Shown: positions 17,776 through 27,051 of the stretch, piece after piece
Layout of the letters: every line of letters begins with the position of its first letter
Position numbering within the stretch: the first letter of the stretch is position 1
Assembly: GCA_013791765.1 (NCBI GenBank)
Contig: VMTC01000012.1
Coordinates: forward strand, 45,106 to 109,105
DNA from: Rhodoferax sp.
GTDB taxonomy: Bacteria > Pseudomonadota > Gammaproteobacteria > Burkholderiales > Burkholderiaceae_C
Direction: 5' to 3'
Length of the DNA: 64,000 nucleotides
The notes under the pieces: generated by a model
Told to the model about the DNA's origin: nothing
Seen by the model: only the letters and a program-made list of their open reading frames with translations
Database searches by the model: none
Position numbers and translations under genes: made by a program

Positions 17776-18081
17776 GGTGAATGTGATTTTGCGCCAAATC
17801 CTGGTGGCGCCGACACGGCTTTGACTATGGTGCCGATTTCGAACTGACAAGGATGACCTCTCGAAAAACCCGTGCATTCTTAAAGCGCACCAGCTGCGCC
17901 ACATGGTCGATATCAATCCGGTAACAACAGCCCGCTCCTCCAACTCTCGCCCCAATGTCAACGACCGTCAAAGTCTGAAAGAACCTCGAATGTAGACTCT
18001 ATGATCAGGTGCTCTGACTAAATTATTCGCGAGTGGCAATCACTCAATAATCAGTCCAAGCATTTTGTTTTGGAGCGTCTC

Positions 18082-18990
18082 ATGTATCTCGGTATCGATA
18101 ACCAATCCGGCCTGATCTATGAAGGTCTAGGCGGTCCCGAGCTTCCGGTGGTTCCGACTCCCAATGTGACCCAAGCCAAACTGATTGAAAGCGATCAAGA
18201 CTGGAGCAGTTTGCCGAACGGGATTTTCCAATCGCCGATGGCATGGGTCTTTCGCGAAGACTTGTTTGACGCAGTCACGCGGACGCGCCGTGGACGGCTG
18301 TATTTTTCACCAGATGGACAAGCCCAACCAAGTACCCAGCGGGTGAACGCGCAGCCGTATGATGACCTCATGAGGCGCGCGATCGGCCAGGATGGCAGAA
18401 TCGTCAAGTCTCTTTTTTGCTACATGGCATGCACGCCTTTGCTTTCCAAAGCAAATCAAGGCTTGGGAGCGACACTCTCGCTGGGATCACCACGGGCCGC
18501 ATCAGCTTGGCGCATCATTCAAACAGAGGTGCTTGTCAATGGTTGCGTAATGGTGACTTTGAAGGCTTTGACTGCGTTTGGCATCCTGCCCGAGATCGAT
18601 ACGACCAAGATCGATCACGAATTTAAGCAGTCGGTCTCGCAGGCCATGAACAGGGTTCTCGATTCGGCATTTAGGGAAACGCCAATCTCGGTCATCGACC
18701 ACTGCCGCAACGCCATGACGGTTCTACTCTCGCGCTGGCTGGTTCAGCAAGGCCATGACCGCTCAATGCTTGCCGACGATCTTGGAAAAATTGCGAACGT
18801 CGTGGCGAAAGAGCCCTATGCCATATCCTGCGCAAGCTGGCTTGCCCAAGTCGTCGCAAGGCTCCACGTCCGAGGTAAAGGCAATGAACAACATGCGCGA
18901 AGCCTGCGTATTCCGGTGGAAGAAGATGCGGAACTTGCCATTCAAGCTCTTGGCTTCGTCATTCGCGACATCGACTGGGCGTTGGTCTGA
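18082..18990 (+). CDS. Unknown protein
   Basis: This 302 aa protein starts at the ATG at 18082, which has GGAG 7 bp upstream (the TTG at 18070 is less likely). It is alpha/beta-rich with no transmembrane segment. A conserved-looking patch (AWVFREDLFDAVTRTRRGRL) sits at about residues 55-75, with a helical C-terminal half. I recognise no family. The gene stands alone between the orphan regulator and the IS3 remnant. Confidence 0.6.
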   Translation: MYLGIDNQSGLIYEGLGGPELPVVPTPNVTQAKLIESDQDWSSLPNGIFQSPMAWVFREDLFDAVTRTRRGRLYFSPDGQAQPSTQRVNAQPYDDLMRRAIGQDGRIVKSLFCYMACTPLLSKANQGLGATLSLGSPRAASAWRIIQTEVLVNGCVMVTLKALTAFGILPEIDTTKIDHEFKQSVSQAMNRVLDSAFRETPISVIDHCRNAMTVLLSRWLVQQGHDRSMLADDLGKIANVVAKEPYAISCASWLAQVVARLHVRGKGNEQHARSLRIPVEEDAELAIQALGFVIRDIDWALV

Positions 18991-19047
18991 CCCAAAATTT
19001 TTCACATCGGAACGGCGTCATGACAATGACCACTATCATGGGGGACC

Positions 19048-19788
19048 ATGGCAATCGATCTGCGATCTCTGGGCTCTACCAAACGCAGCAAACCGCGTGC
19101 GCTGGTCGCCACAGCGCCCAGGCAGTTGTTCAGCTGGGACATCACGTACTTGCCCACCCTGGTGGTGGGGAGCTTCTTTTACCTGTACCTGTTCCTAGAC
19201 ATTTTTAGTCGCAAGATCGTGGGATGGCAGGTCTACGACTGCGAAAGCAGCGAGCTTGCCGGCGAGGTGATGCGTGATATTTGCATGCGTGAAAACATCG
19301 CGCCCAACCAAGTGGTTCTGCATTCCGATAACGGGAGCCCGATGAAGGGCGCCACAATGCTGGCCACCTTACAGGATCTGGGCGTGGTGCCAACGTTCAG
19401 TCGGCCCTCGGTGAGCAATGACAACCCGTTCTCGGAATCACTTTTTAAGACCCTGAAATACCGCCCAGAATACCCTGCACGGGCGTTTGAGAGCCTTCTG
19501 GCTGCACGCGAATGGGTGGGCCAGTTCGTGCACTGGTACAACCAGGAACACCGCCACAGCGCCATCCGCTTTGTAACGCCACACGAGCGTCACGAAGGTC
19601 TGGAGGATGGCCTGCTACAGCGCCGAGATGACGTTTACGAAGCGGCCAAAGCCGCCAATCCACAGCGCTGGAGCGGGCCCACCAGGAACTGGCAGCCAGT
19701 GCGTGTTGTCCACCTGAATCCCGATCAGTCGAGCGTCGAGAAAATTCGTCGAAAGGAAGAGCGTTCAGAACAAAAAAAAGCCGCATAA
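19048..19788 (+). mobile_element. IS3-family transposase OrfB fragment
   Basis: The frame encodes the rve/DDE core: first Asp in LFSWDITYLP, second in LHSDNG, and Glu in NPFSESLFKTLKY, followed by the usual HWYNQEHRHS. About 100 residues of the normal N-terminus and all of OrfA are missing, so the element cannot move on its own. No clear terminal repeats flank it. Confidence 0.9.
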
Positions 19789-20324
19789 ACTTACTCTTGG
19801 GCGACAACTAGCTTGACATCCTCCGACACTGAATCACCGCTGACTGAAGAACTAAACGGGCCATAGGTGGAGCAGTTTGGGTGGCCATAAGTGGGGCAGT
19901 TAGGGGTGGCCATCGGGGTCTAACTGCTCAACGTGGATATCAATGCTCTGCATTGCTGCCCGTTAACTTAGGCGTTGAGCATCCGCTTTTTACTTTGACG
20001 TATGACCGCTTTAAGCACATAAGAACCAACGACGACGGACCGATTTGCGGCACCTGAAATCTTCGACTTGCCAAGTCCAGGCCCTACAAGCCTCAATCGT
20101 TGTGCTCAATGGTGTAAAGTTGTTTACGACTTCAAAGCGACATGTTGTCAATTCGCCACGCCGCCAACCCGCATGAATGTTAAGTGCCTGTTTACGACTT
20201 CATTTGCGCAGAAGAACCGTCAGTTTGTCCAGCAATCTGGCAAATACAATCACACGAAAGTCACTTGCGGTAGCAAAGGCAGACTGCCCGTCGCCATACG
20301 CACCTATGAGTTATAGGAAACACC
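19789..20324. other. Intergenic region between IS3 remnant and island yaeQ
   Basis: I see no convincing gene here. The left part holds three copies of GGCCAT with a 24-25 bp period (19858-19915), like the subterminal repeats of an IS21-type element. The remainder is AT-richer sequence that should contain the yaeQ promoter, with AGGAAA just before the ATG at 20325. Confidence 0.5.
19858..19915 (+). repeat. IS21-like subterminal repeats (remnant)
   Basis: Units GGCCATAGGTGGAGCAGTTT, GGCCATAAGTGGGGCAGTTA and a partial GGCCATCGGGG follow at a 24-25 bp spacing. Such repeats sit at IS21-family ends; no istA or istB is present. I infer a deletion scar. Confidence 0.45.
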
Positions 20325-20873
20325 ATGGCAATCAAAGCAACTGTTTTTAAAGCTAATCTGCAAATTGCAGATATCGAGCGGCATTACTATCAGGATCACA
20401 CGTTAACTTTGGCCAGGCATCCGTCTGAAACTGATGAACGCCTTATGGTGCGCTTGCTGGCCTTTGCTCTGCACGCACATGAAAATCTGGAGTTTGGCCA
20501 AGGCATGACTGCCGATGATGAGGCGGACGTGTGGCTGAAAGATTTAACTGGGTTGATTGAGTTATGGATCGATGTTGGAATCCCAGATGAAAAGCTTGTT
20601 CGAAAAGCCTGCGGTCGCTCCAATCAAGTAGTGGTGTATTGCTATGGAGGACGTGTGGCCGACATGTGGTTTTCGCAAAACAAGGCACAGTTCGCGCGAC
20701 AAAATAACCTTATCATCTTCAGCTTGTCCGTGGCGGATACACAAGCGTTGGCCCAATTGGCACAACGCAACATGAATTTGCAATGCACTATTCAGGATGG
20801 TCAAGTGTGGTTAAGCGATGGTGCTGTTAGTGTGCAAGTGAATCGGGTGATATTGAAAGCGGCAGCGAAGTAA
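20325..20873 (+). CDS. yaeQ: YaeQ family protein, complete island copy
   Basis: This 182 aa, full-length YaeQ runs from ATVFKANLQIADIE to the C-terminal VSVQVNRVIL, with the conserved LARHPSETDERLMVRLL near residues 30-46. A good ribosome binding site (AGGAAA) precedes the ATG. It aligns over its whole length to the two host halves but is clearly diverged (for example VYCYGGRVADMWF against LYCFNHAAEVWW). It is not a recent duplicate of the interrupted gene and is less GC-rich. Since the island destroys yaeQ on insertion, this copy can restore the function. YaeQ has a nuclease-like fold; its cellular role is unclear. Confidence 0.93.
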   Translation: MAIKATVFKANLQIADIERHYYQDHTLTLARHPSETDERLMVRLLAFALHAHENLEFGQGMTADDEADVWLKDLTGLIELWIDVGIPDEKLVRKACGRSNQVVVYCYGGRVADMWFSQNKAQFARQNNLIIFSLSVADTQALAQLAQRNMNLQCTIQDGQVWLSDGAVSVQVNRVILKAAAK

Positions 20874-21250
20874 TTCCAACTCATTGGTAACAATCGGTCA
20901 ATTTGTGTCGCGTCTGAAGTAGGCCCAGAAACACGTTGTCGAGTGTGCATCAAAGCGCAAAAGAGCCAAATCATAATGAGCGTCTACCGAGCACAGCTTG
21001 CAGGTAACTGAAATTTTCAAGATCATCATGTTCACTTCAACTCAGGTGAATACATGCACTCTAAAATCAGAAATTCAAATGCAGACGACTTGTTGTGAAT
21101 GGCTGCCCAGAAACGCATTTTTCTGGCTTTTGAGCGCCGTTTGATTCTGCTTCGACGATCAACCACTTGATCCCATCCTGGTGGCCCGAGGGCCACCAGG
21201 ATGGGCGCGCGGAATTTGTCAATGACTTTGAGACACCGTGGGACATTAAT
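20874..21250. other. Noncoding stretch between yaeQ and IS66 remnant
   Basis: No convincing gene was seen. It contains the perfect 16 bp inverted repeat at 21172-21205. Two similar phrases, GCCCAGAAAC at about 20924 and again at about 21108, suggest a small local duplication. Confidence 0.5.
21172..21205. repeat. Perfect 16 bp inverted repeat with 2 nt loop
   Basis: CCCATCCTGGTGGCCC is followed by GA and then the exact reverse complement. No T-run follows on either side, so a standard intrinsic terminator is doubtful. It lies 45 bp outside the end of the IS66 remnant. Confidence 0.7.
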
Positions 21251-21645
21251 TGTAAGCGGGTGGCCAACGCACTTTGACAGCGCTGCTGCCTTGATGGCAC
21301 GAAGTCGGCGTTAAGGTTTTGTCGGCTGCCAGCGATGCGGCAGCAATTCTTCGATCTGGCTGTTCTTCTGCGTCGGCAGGCGAGCCAGCACATCTTTCAG
21401 GTAGGCATACGGATCATGCCCATTGAGCTTGGCGCTCTGAATCAGGCTCATCACCGCAGCGGCGCGCTGGCCCGCACGCAGGGAGCCTGCGAACAACCAG
21501 TTGCTGCGACCATTGGCGATCGGGCGAATCTGATTCTCGATCCAATTGTTATCGATCGGCAATTGAGGGTCATCCAGAAACAGCGTGAGCGCACCCCAGC
21601 GCTTGAGACTGTAATCGAGCGCTTTGGCGGTATCCGAGGCTCTTT
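21251..21645 (-). mobile_element. IS66-family 3' remnant (TnpC C-terminus plus inverted repeat)
   Basis: The minus strand encodes the end of the IS66 TnpC transposase (LKRWGALTLFLDDPQLPIDN, WIENQIRPIANGRSNWLFAG, LNGHDPYAYLKDVLARLPT), stopping at 21311. GTAAGCGGGTGGCCAACGCA at 21251 has the GTAAGCG start typical of IS66 terminal repeats. The sequence upstream of about 21645 is lost, so it is inactive. Confidence 0.88.
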
Positions 21646-21918
21646 ATGCAGAGATGTGCATAAAGGCCAAAGCGGAAATCCACATGGCTCAACTGGCCAC
21701 CACAAAACTGTAATTCAAAACTCAAGGATGATTTCGGAGAATGACAGCAAAGTCGCGGTGTGATTCGAGTGGTGGATTTCGACAACAAGATCAATTGCTG
21801 TCTTTGATAATTGACCGCTTTGGGATCGAAATTTCGATTTGTTACATTAGACTGAAGTCCATCAGGCTTGCTGGGAGGCGAGCCTAATGAAGAGAGGTGA
21901 TCATGACAAGGACAACAA

Positions 21919-22965
21919 ATGCTGATCAGGGAAGCAACTATCCACCAGTTGATCAAGACCACACAGACAAGCGGAGACGACAGCGTCGGGCAACACGTGC
22001 GACAGGAAGTTCTTCCTGTCGACGAAGTGTTGCGGAATTTATGTGTTGAGTTGCTTTCGCTCTACGCCACGTCGGTGAACAGCAACGGCACTCTGGGGCA
22101 AAATCCGGTGATCCACACTTTCCCCGTGGCGTTGGCCAACTACACGACTGGCCAGAACGTTTTCCAGGCATTCACGGTTGCGACCCTGAGCTTGATCAAG
22201 GAGGAAATGAAAGCGGCAATCTTCGCCAACGGTGGATATGCTCTGTTTCTGCGCTATGAGCACGACAACATCGACTTCCTGCTCATTGCCATGCTCAAAC
22301 TCAAGGCGGGCGCTGGTATTGACGAAGAGACATTGAGTCTGCAGCCGACGCTGAACATCGACTTGAAGCTGTTGCATGAAGCCGCACGGATCAACTTGAC
22401 CCGACTCGCGAACCAAGAACATCCCTATCTGACCTTCATCAAGGGCAAGGCAAAAAAGGGCGACATCACCGGTTACTTCCGCAAGGCTTTAGCTTGTGTC
22501 ACCTTCACCGATTCCAAACACCATACCGACCAGTTGATCAAGGCCGCCCAGGCCTTTGTCGAGGCACGCGAGGATTTAGTCACCCCTGAGCAGAAGCGCG
22601 AAGAGCGCTCGCTCATGCGCAAGCGCCTGGTGGAGTGCTTGGAAGCCAATCCGCTGCAGGTAGTGCTCGCTACGGCCGCGGCAGCCATCATGCCCAGCGC
22701 GCCAGATGATTTTCTTGAGTTCTTGCAAACTGGGTCCACTGCCGGCCAGTACCATATTGACGACTCCTTCCAACCACACAAGGCCACTTACCGGCCGTTG
22801 CGCCGGATCAGCGCGAAAATTGGGCACTCCATCTCCGTTGCTTTCGATGTCGAAGATGTTCTGGCTCATCGTGTGACTTATGACACTGAACGTGATGCCA
22901 TAATCTTGCAGAGTCCCCCTGACTCACTCAAGCAAGCCATCATCGAAAATGACATTGCAGATTGA
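21919..22965 (+). CDS. NdpA/YejK-like nucleoid-associated protein
   Basis: This 348 aa protein aligns by eye with the nucleoid-associated NdpA family: IHQLIKTTQTSGDDSV at the start, LPVDEVLRNLCVELLSLY, ANGGYALFLRYEHDN, LLIAMLKLKAGAGIDEETL, LHEAARINLTRLANQEHPYL, FIKGKAKKGDITGYFRKALA, and TYRPLRRISAKIG near the end. NdpA binds DNA or the nucleoid in E. coli; its role is poorly defined. AAGGACAACAA precedes the ATG. The 3' end overlaps the next gene by 17 bp, which indicates coupled expression. The pairing with a membrane protein inside a defence-rich island suggests a dedicated function rather than a housekeeping copy. Confidence 0.85.
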   Translation: MLIREATIHQLIKTTQTSGDDSVGQHVRQEVLPVDEVLRNLCVELLSLYATSVNSNGTLGQNPVIHTFPVALANYTTGQNVFQAFTVATLSLIKEEMKAAIFANGGYALFLRYEHDNIDFLLIAMLKLKAGAGIDEETLSLQPTLNIDLKLLHEAARINLTRLANQEHPYLTFIKGKAKKGDITGYFRKALACVTFTDSKHHTDQLIKAAQAFVEAREDLVTPEQKREERSLMRKRLVECLEANPLQVVLATAAAAIMPSAPDDFLEFLQTGSTAGQYHIDDSFQPHKATYRPLRRISAKIGHSISVAFDVEDVLAHRVTYDTERDAIILQSPPDSLKQAIIENDIAD

Positions 22966-24271
22966 CAATCAGCACGGCTGGGCTCTCTGGCTCCTAGACA
23001 ACCTGGAGGATCAGCGGTTGCTTGGTGCTGGACACTGGGAAGGTGTGTTACCGGCCGCAGTTGATTTTACGGAAGTCTTGATGGCGCTGAGCGCCTATCC
23101 TATATTGATTGGGATGTCGGATGGGACGAGCCGGACGCTGGAGTTCTATCCGGGCGCGGCCAAGGTGTACGACTCGATGCAGGAGATGTTCGCCCACCCG
23201 ACGAACTTGCGAGTGGTGCCCCCGCGCTTCACTTTACGGGATATCGGATACACACACAACTCGTTGGTCCAGGCATCGGGTGCGCAGGCGTCCGTCCCGC
23301 CGTCCGTAGCCAACTATTTTGCGGCTTCTCAGCTCTGCCATTTGCTTCCCTTGCTGGCCGACATGACGGCGAACAGCGGTCAATCACTGCACTTCATTAA
23401 AAGTCCAGAATCTCGGATTGAGATCAGGCTGGAGTACCAAGTCGGTGATTTGGTTCCGCTCGTGTCTCTGCCCTTGTTCGAGTCCGAATATGCGGCGACC
23501 ACCCACCACAAGGATCAGAAACGGAGCATCGTGCGAGCGGTGCTGCTCGATGCGTTCAAGGGCAAAAAGTCCATCACTATCGGCGATCTGCTTCCACGGT
23601 TCGAATCGATCATCGAGGACGTGCGGAGCAACTACGCCATGTATGCGGCGGAGTTCTCCTTCGAAAAGATAAAGGCCGAGGTTGAGAAAGACAATCTGGA
23701 CTCCACGTTGAAGCTCAACAAGACGCTATCTGAAATTCAGAACCAGTTGTTGGCCATGCCGGTTGCACTTGTGCTCGTTGGCGGACAAATGACTTCTGAC
23801 ACGGGCCTCAGCATTAAAAACTGCGTAATTTGGCTCGGCGCTTTTGTTTTTGGCATCCTCATGATGCTGCTTATTCGCAACCAATTGCATGCCATTGACG
23901 CAATCTCTGAGGAAGTGCGCCTGCGGAAAATCAAGGTCGACGCGCAGCCGGAGGGTATGGCTGGCAAATTCATATCTGGATTTAACGACCTGGAGAAACG
24001 CGCCAAAACCCAGACCGGGACGCTGCGAGGCCTTCGACTTGGTGTCGCCGTATCTGTAATTCTGGCAACAGGACTGCTGATCTGGTTCTCGGTTCCCGAG
24101 TGGCATAAGAGCCTCCCGCAGGCGACCACACAACAAGTTGCTATCAATCCGGCCGTCCAGGCAGCTGCGACGTCAGCAGTAGCTGCTGCTTCGGCAGCCG
24201 CGCCTTCCCCACTATCGGGAACTATTCGAGCCATGCATGCTAGTTCTGCACCTTCTGCCTCGGCGAAATAG
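22949..24271 (+). CDS. Two-helix membrane protein coupled to the NdpA-like gene
   Basis: This 440 aa protein has residues about 1-270 soluble with a helical, charged stretch (FSFEKIKAEVEKDNLDSTLK, then KTLSEIQNQLL) leading to a first membrane helix (WLGAFVFGILMMLLI, about 290-310). A charged linker and a second helix (VAVSVILATGLLIWFSV, about 370-390) follow. The tail is low-complexity Ala/Ser/Pro. I recognise no family for the N-terminal part. The gene starts 17 bp before the NdpA-like stop. A DNA-binding sensor with a membrane partner is a recurrent design in abortive-infection systems. That reading is inference. Confidence 0.7.
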   Translation: MTLQIDNQHGWALWLLDNLEDQRLLGAGHWEGVLPAAVDFTEVLMALSAYPILIGMSDGTSRTLEFYPGAAKVYDSMQEMFAHPTNLRVVPPRFTLRDIGYTHNSLVQASGAQASVPPSVANYFAASQLCHLLPLLADMTANSGQSLHFIKSPESRIEIRLEYQVGDLVPLVSLPLFESEYAATTHHKDQKRSIVRAVLLDAFKGKKSITIGDLLPRFESIIEDVRSNYAMYAAEFSFEKIKAEVEKDNLDSTLKLNKTLSEIQNQLLAMPVALVLVGGQMTSDTGLSIKNCVIWLGAFVFGILMMLLIRNQLHAIDAISEEVRLRKIKVDAQPEGMAGKFISGFNDLEKRAKTQTGTLRGLRLGVAVSVILATGLLIWFSVPEWHKSLPQATTQQVAINPAVQAAATSAVAAASAAAPSPLSGTIRAMHASSAPSASAK

Positions 24272-24959
24272 AGCAAGCCCTGATTTCAATGAGACGCTCA
24301 ACTTTTTTGGCATTCTCTTAGAGCTAACCCAACGATGGGGCAATGGTTCGATCAAGGTCGTAAGCGGTAAGGCCGGAAAGACTCCATGGAATGGACCGAT
24401 GTATTTCGAGATGGTCGCTGGTTCTGGACGACCCAATGCGGTCGTTCGCATGGCCCATGCCGACGTCTGCTCCGCAGCGTAAAGAGTCGTTGATGACAGA
24501 CAGCTTTCCGGTCGCCCAGTTCGACTCCTGTCAGAAGCCGTTCGTGGCATACGGCAACGTGCCCACTGGCGACTTACGCGTCGCCTTGTGACGGGCCGGA
24601 CTGGTACCGTTCCGGAAAAGGGAACAGGAACACAGTCTTGATTCAGCTTTTTAGCCCGCGACCGCCAGGCTAAAGACTATTTGCATAGTGACGACCGGAT
24701 TAGTACGGTGAGCCTGATTTAGACAGAGTTGGGAACAGGCAACGTCGCTTACACTACTTTACAACTCAGGGGTCTGTGCAATGTAGCGCACCACAAGTGC
24801 AATATCGATTTAATTCTGGCTGGAAGTGGCTCGACATCTGGCAATTACGAACGATTATTAATTATAAAAAATGGAATTTCAATGAAATCGTTTACCTTAT
24901 TTATTAATAAACTATTTCGAAATACTTAACGATTATTTTTTGCCTTGAAAGGGCGCTTC
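24272..24959. other. Noncoding region in the island
   Basis: I see no gene I would defend in these 690 bp. Short frames at 24237-24482 and 24729-24929 have no recognisable content. The right part is markedly AT-rich (24840-24950) and probably carries the promoter of the small exported protein that follows. Confidence 0.45.
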
Positions 24960-25289
24960 GTGAAATCCCTAGCAAAATATATCTTGATAACGGCCATCCT
25001 TTCTCTTGTCGCGTTTAGTGCTCACGCAGTGCAAATTAGAGCTGCTATGTCGTGTAGTAACTGGCAGGCCGGAAAAACAGACAGTAAACTGGATGTTGGT
25101 GGCAAAGCGTGGGTCCTCGGATTTTTAAGTGGAGTTTCCTTTAATTCGAATAAGGATATTCTTCTTGGAATTCCAAGTGCGACGATATTTAGATTGGTTG
25201 ATAACTATTGTCAATCAAACCCACAGAGCACAACGAATGCGGCTGCGGAAGATATTTATTATCAAATAATCAAGATGAAGGGACTTTAA
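24960..25289 (+). CDS. Small exported protein, Rap1a/Tai-like
   Basis: This 109 aa protein starts with GTG at 24960 behind GAAAGGG. It has a signal peptide (KYILITAILSLVAFSAHA) and then a mature part with two Cys (SCSNW and NYCQSNP) and the pattern WVLGFLSGVSFNS. This cysteine/Trp/Gly pattern resembles Rap1a/Tai-type periplasmic immunity proteins, but the match is loose. It probably acts in the periplasm. It is low-GC compared with the host and followed by the large hairpin at 25330. Confidence 0.55.
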   Translation: MKSLAKYILITAILSLVAFSAHAVQIRAAMSCSNWQAGKTDSKLDVGGKAWVLGFLSGVSFNSNKDILLGIPSATIFRLVDNYCQSNPQSTTNAAAEDIYYQIIKMKGL

Positions 25290-25329
25290 AAAAGTGAAGT
25301 GTTCTTTTTGCTGTGATGTTGTTTTCTTC

Positions 25330-25387
25330 CATCAGATTGCACGTGGGTCTTCGACCTGAAGACCGGAAACCCACGTGCAATCTGATG
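25330..25387. repeat. Perfect 19 bp inverted repeat with structured 20 nt loop
   Basis: CATCAGATTGCACGTGGGT and its exact reverse complement enclose a loop that itself contains TCTTC-GACCT-GAAGA. The whole forms a long double hairpin. It lies 41 bp after the small exported gene. No poly-T tract follows, so it could be an unusual terminator or the footprint of a small mobile repeat. Confidence 0.75.
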
Positions 25388-25519
25388 AATATAAGTAACT
25401 AGGCTCACCAGCACTACATGCGCCATGTATAGTCAAAGAGGTATCAGTCCGGCTGCGAATATTTTGATTCATGACCGCCCAATTCACGAAAAGTTCTAAA
25501 AATAATATCAAAGACGAAA

Positions 25520-27007
25520 ATGATTTGTAATTTTGCGAAATATTCAGCGTTCATTGCCGCGTCGGCGATTCTTGTTGCCTGTGGCGGCGGCGGTGCAGAT
25601 GTGGGTGGCGGCGTCATTGGCAGTGGTGGTTCAACAGACATTCCAGTCATCGGTAGTGGTAATACACCAGACAATCTAGTTATCAGCGGAACAGCAGCGA
25701 CCGGCCTTGCTATTGCTGACGCCCCCATCTCAGCGAAATGTCAGACCGGTATTGGAACTGCGACCAGCAACTCAGAAGGTACGTACCAGCTCACCGTGCC
25801 GATTGGCAAATTGCCGTGCATCCTACAGGTGACAAATCCCGTTGACAGTGCCAAATATCACTCCTTGGCGACTGGCGTTGGAAGAACTTCACTGTCCAAC
25901 ATTACCCCACTCACCGAACTGGTCGCGGCGAGGCTACTGGGTAGCGACCCGAAAACTGTTTTTGCCAACTTTAACGGCAGTGCAGTCCATAGTTTGATCA
26001 CCGACCTGTCCTTGCAGAACGCCGTGGCTGATGTGCGCGTCGTGTTGGGGGGGATCGTCAATACCGGGGCGTTGGGAAATTTTGTCACAACACCACTGAA
26101 GGCCGCGACGGCAACCAATCCGAATGGGGGTGACGCGCAAGACAAGCTTTTGGATGGGATCAAACAAACAATTGGACGTGACAACCTGACTCGTTTGGTG
26201 ACGCAACTTGCCAGTAGTGCAAAAACGTCGGAAATTAAAGTGACTGTGGATGTGACTATTGAAACCGCGACTGGTCCGAAAACACTGAACGTTCCATTGT
26301 TACCTGCGAGTTCGATTATCAATGGATGGCCGGATACGTTACCCACGGCGATCCAGAATGACGGCGCACTATCGTTTTGGCCGATGGTGACCGATGCCAG
26401 TTCTTATTCTTACGGATGGGACCGTGTATACGCTCCCCTCAGAGCGGATTCATTCCCACCTGGTATTTGGCCGGTCCATTTTAAATATTCTCAATTGTCC
26501 AGGCTAGACCTCTATGGATTTCGCAGCAACGTCAATACATCATGGGGTTGTTCGCTGAATTTGGTTGGAAGTTCGCTTGTAGCAACCGTTGGTGGTCGAA
26601 CATTTACCATGCCTCTCGACGGTGTGCCAGAAGCACGCTTTGCGCCTGATGGTTCGCCGATTGCCGGAGATGTTTTTGCATCAGGTGCGTCACAGCGAAC
26701 CATCGGGGCAGTATCAACAGTTCGGTCCCTCGATGTTTACGCTGAAGCCGAGAATATTTTGATCCATCCGCAGTATGGGCCAGTAAACGGTGGACCCACG
26801 CTTCATTTCTGGGTGACTTATGACCCGAATGCTTTCTATGCGGCGATGTTCGAAACCGTGTTGCAGATTTCAATTCAGGAAATGAATACTGATCCGCTTA
26901 CCAAAATTGGGCTTCCAATTGTCAGTACCTCCTATCGGTGCACGGATACAAATTCCTTTCCAGCTCCAAACTCCGGTAATTTACCCGCAGACTCGGTCGA
27001 GTTCTGA
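25520..27007 (+). CDS. Putative outer-membrane lipoprotein
   Basis: This 495 aa protein has a lipoprotein signal (FIAASAILVAC, lipobox LVAC, Cys21), a Gly-rich linker (GGGGADVGGGVIGSGG), then a carboxypeptidase-regulatory-like beta domain (ISGTAATGLAIADAPISAKC, at about 55-75). The C-terminal half (WPMVTDASSYSYGWDRVYAP onward) is a beta-rich region of unknown fold. Similar lipoproteins are common in Comamonadaceae. It lies between the hairpin at 25330 and the recombinase operon, which converges on it. Function unknown. Confidence 0.7.
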   Translation: MICNFAKYSAFIAASAILVACGGGGADVGGGVIGSGGSTDIPVIGSGNTPDNLVISGTAATGLAIADAPISAKCQTGIGTATSNSEGTYQLTVPIGKLPCILQVTNPVDSAKYHSLATGVGRTSLSNITPLTELVAARLLGSDPKTVFANFNGSAVHSLITDLSLQNAVADVRVVLGGIVNTGALGNFVTTPLKAATATNPNGGDAQDKLLDGIKQTIGRDNLTRLVTQLASSAKTSEIKVTVDVTIETATGPKTLNVPLLPASSIINGWPDTLPTAIQNDGALSFWPMVTDASSYSYGWDRVYAPLRADSFPPGIWPVHFKYSQLSRLDLYGFRSNVNTSWGCSLNLVGSSLVATVGGRTFTMPLDGVPEARFAPDGSPIAGDVFASGASQRTIGAVSTVRSLDVYAEAENILIHPQYGPVNGGPTLHFWVTYDPNAFYAAMFETVLQISIQEMNTDPLTKIGLPIVSTSYRCTDTNSFPAPNSGNLPADSVEF

Positions 27008-27051
27008 ACCCGCATTCAGACCGCCGTTAACACTTGTCACCGTAGTAAAGA

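Noticed and set aside
18082-19788. Complete IS3 element
   Set aside because: OrfA, the OrfB N-terminus and terminal repeats are missing; only the DDE core remains.
25330-25387. Integron attC site
   Set aside because: The stem is perfect, there is no GTTRRRY-type core site, and no integron integrase is seen.
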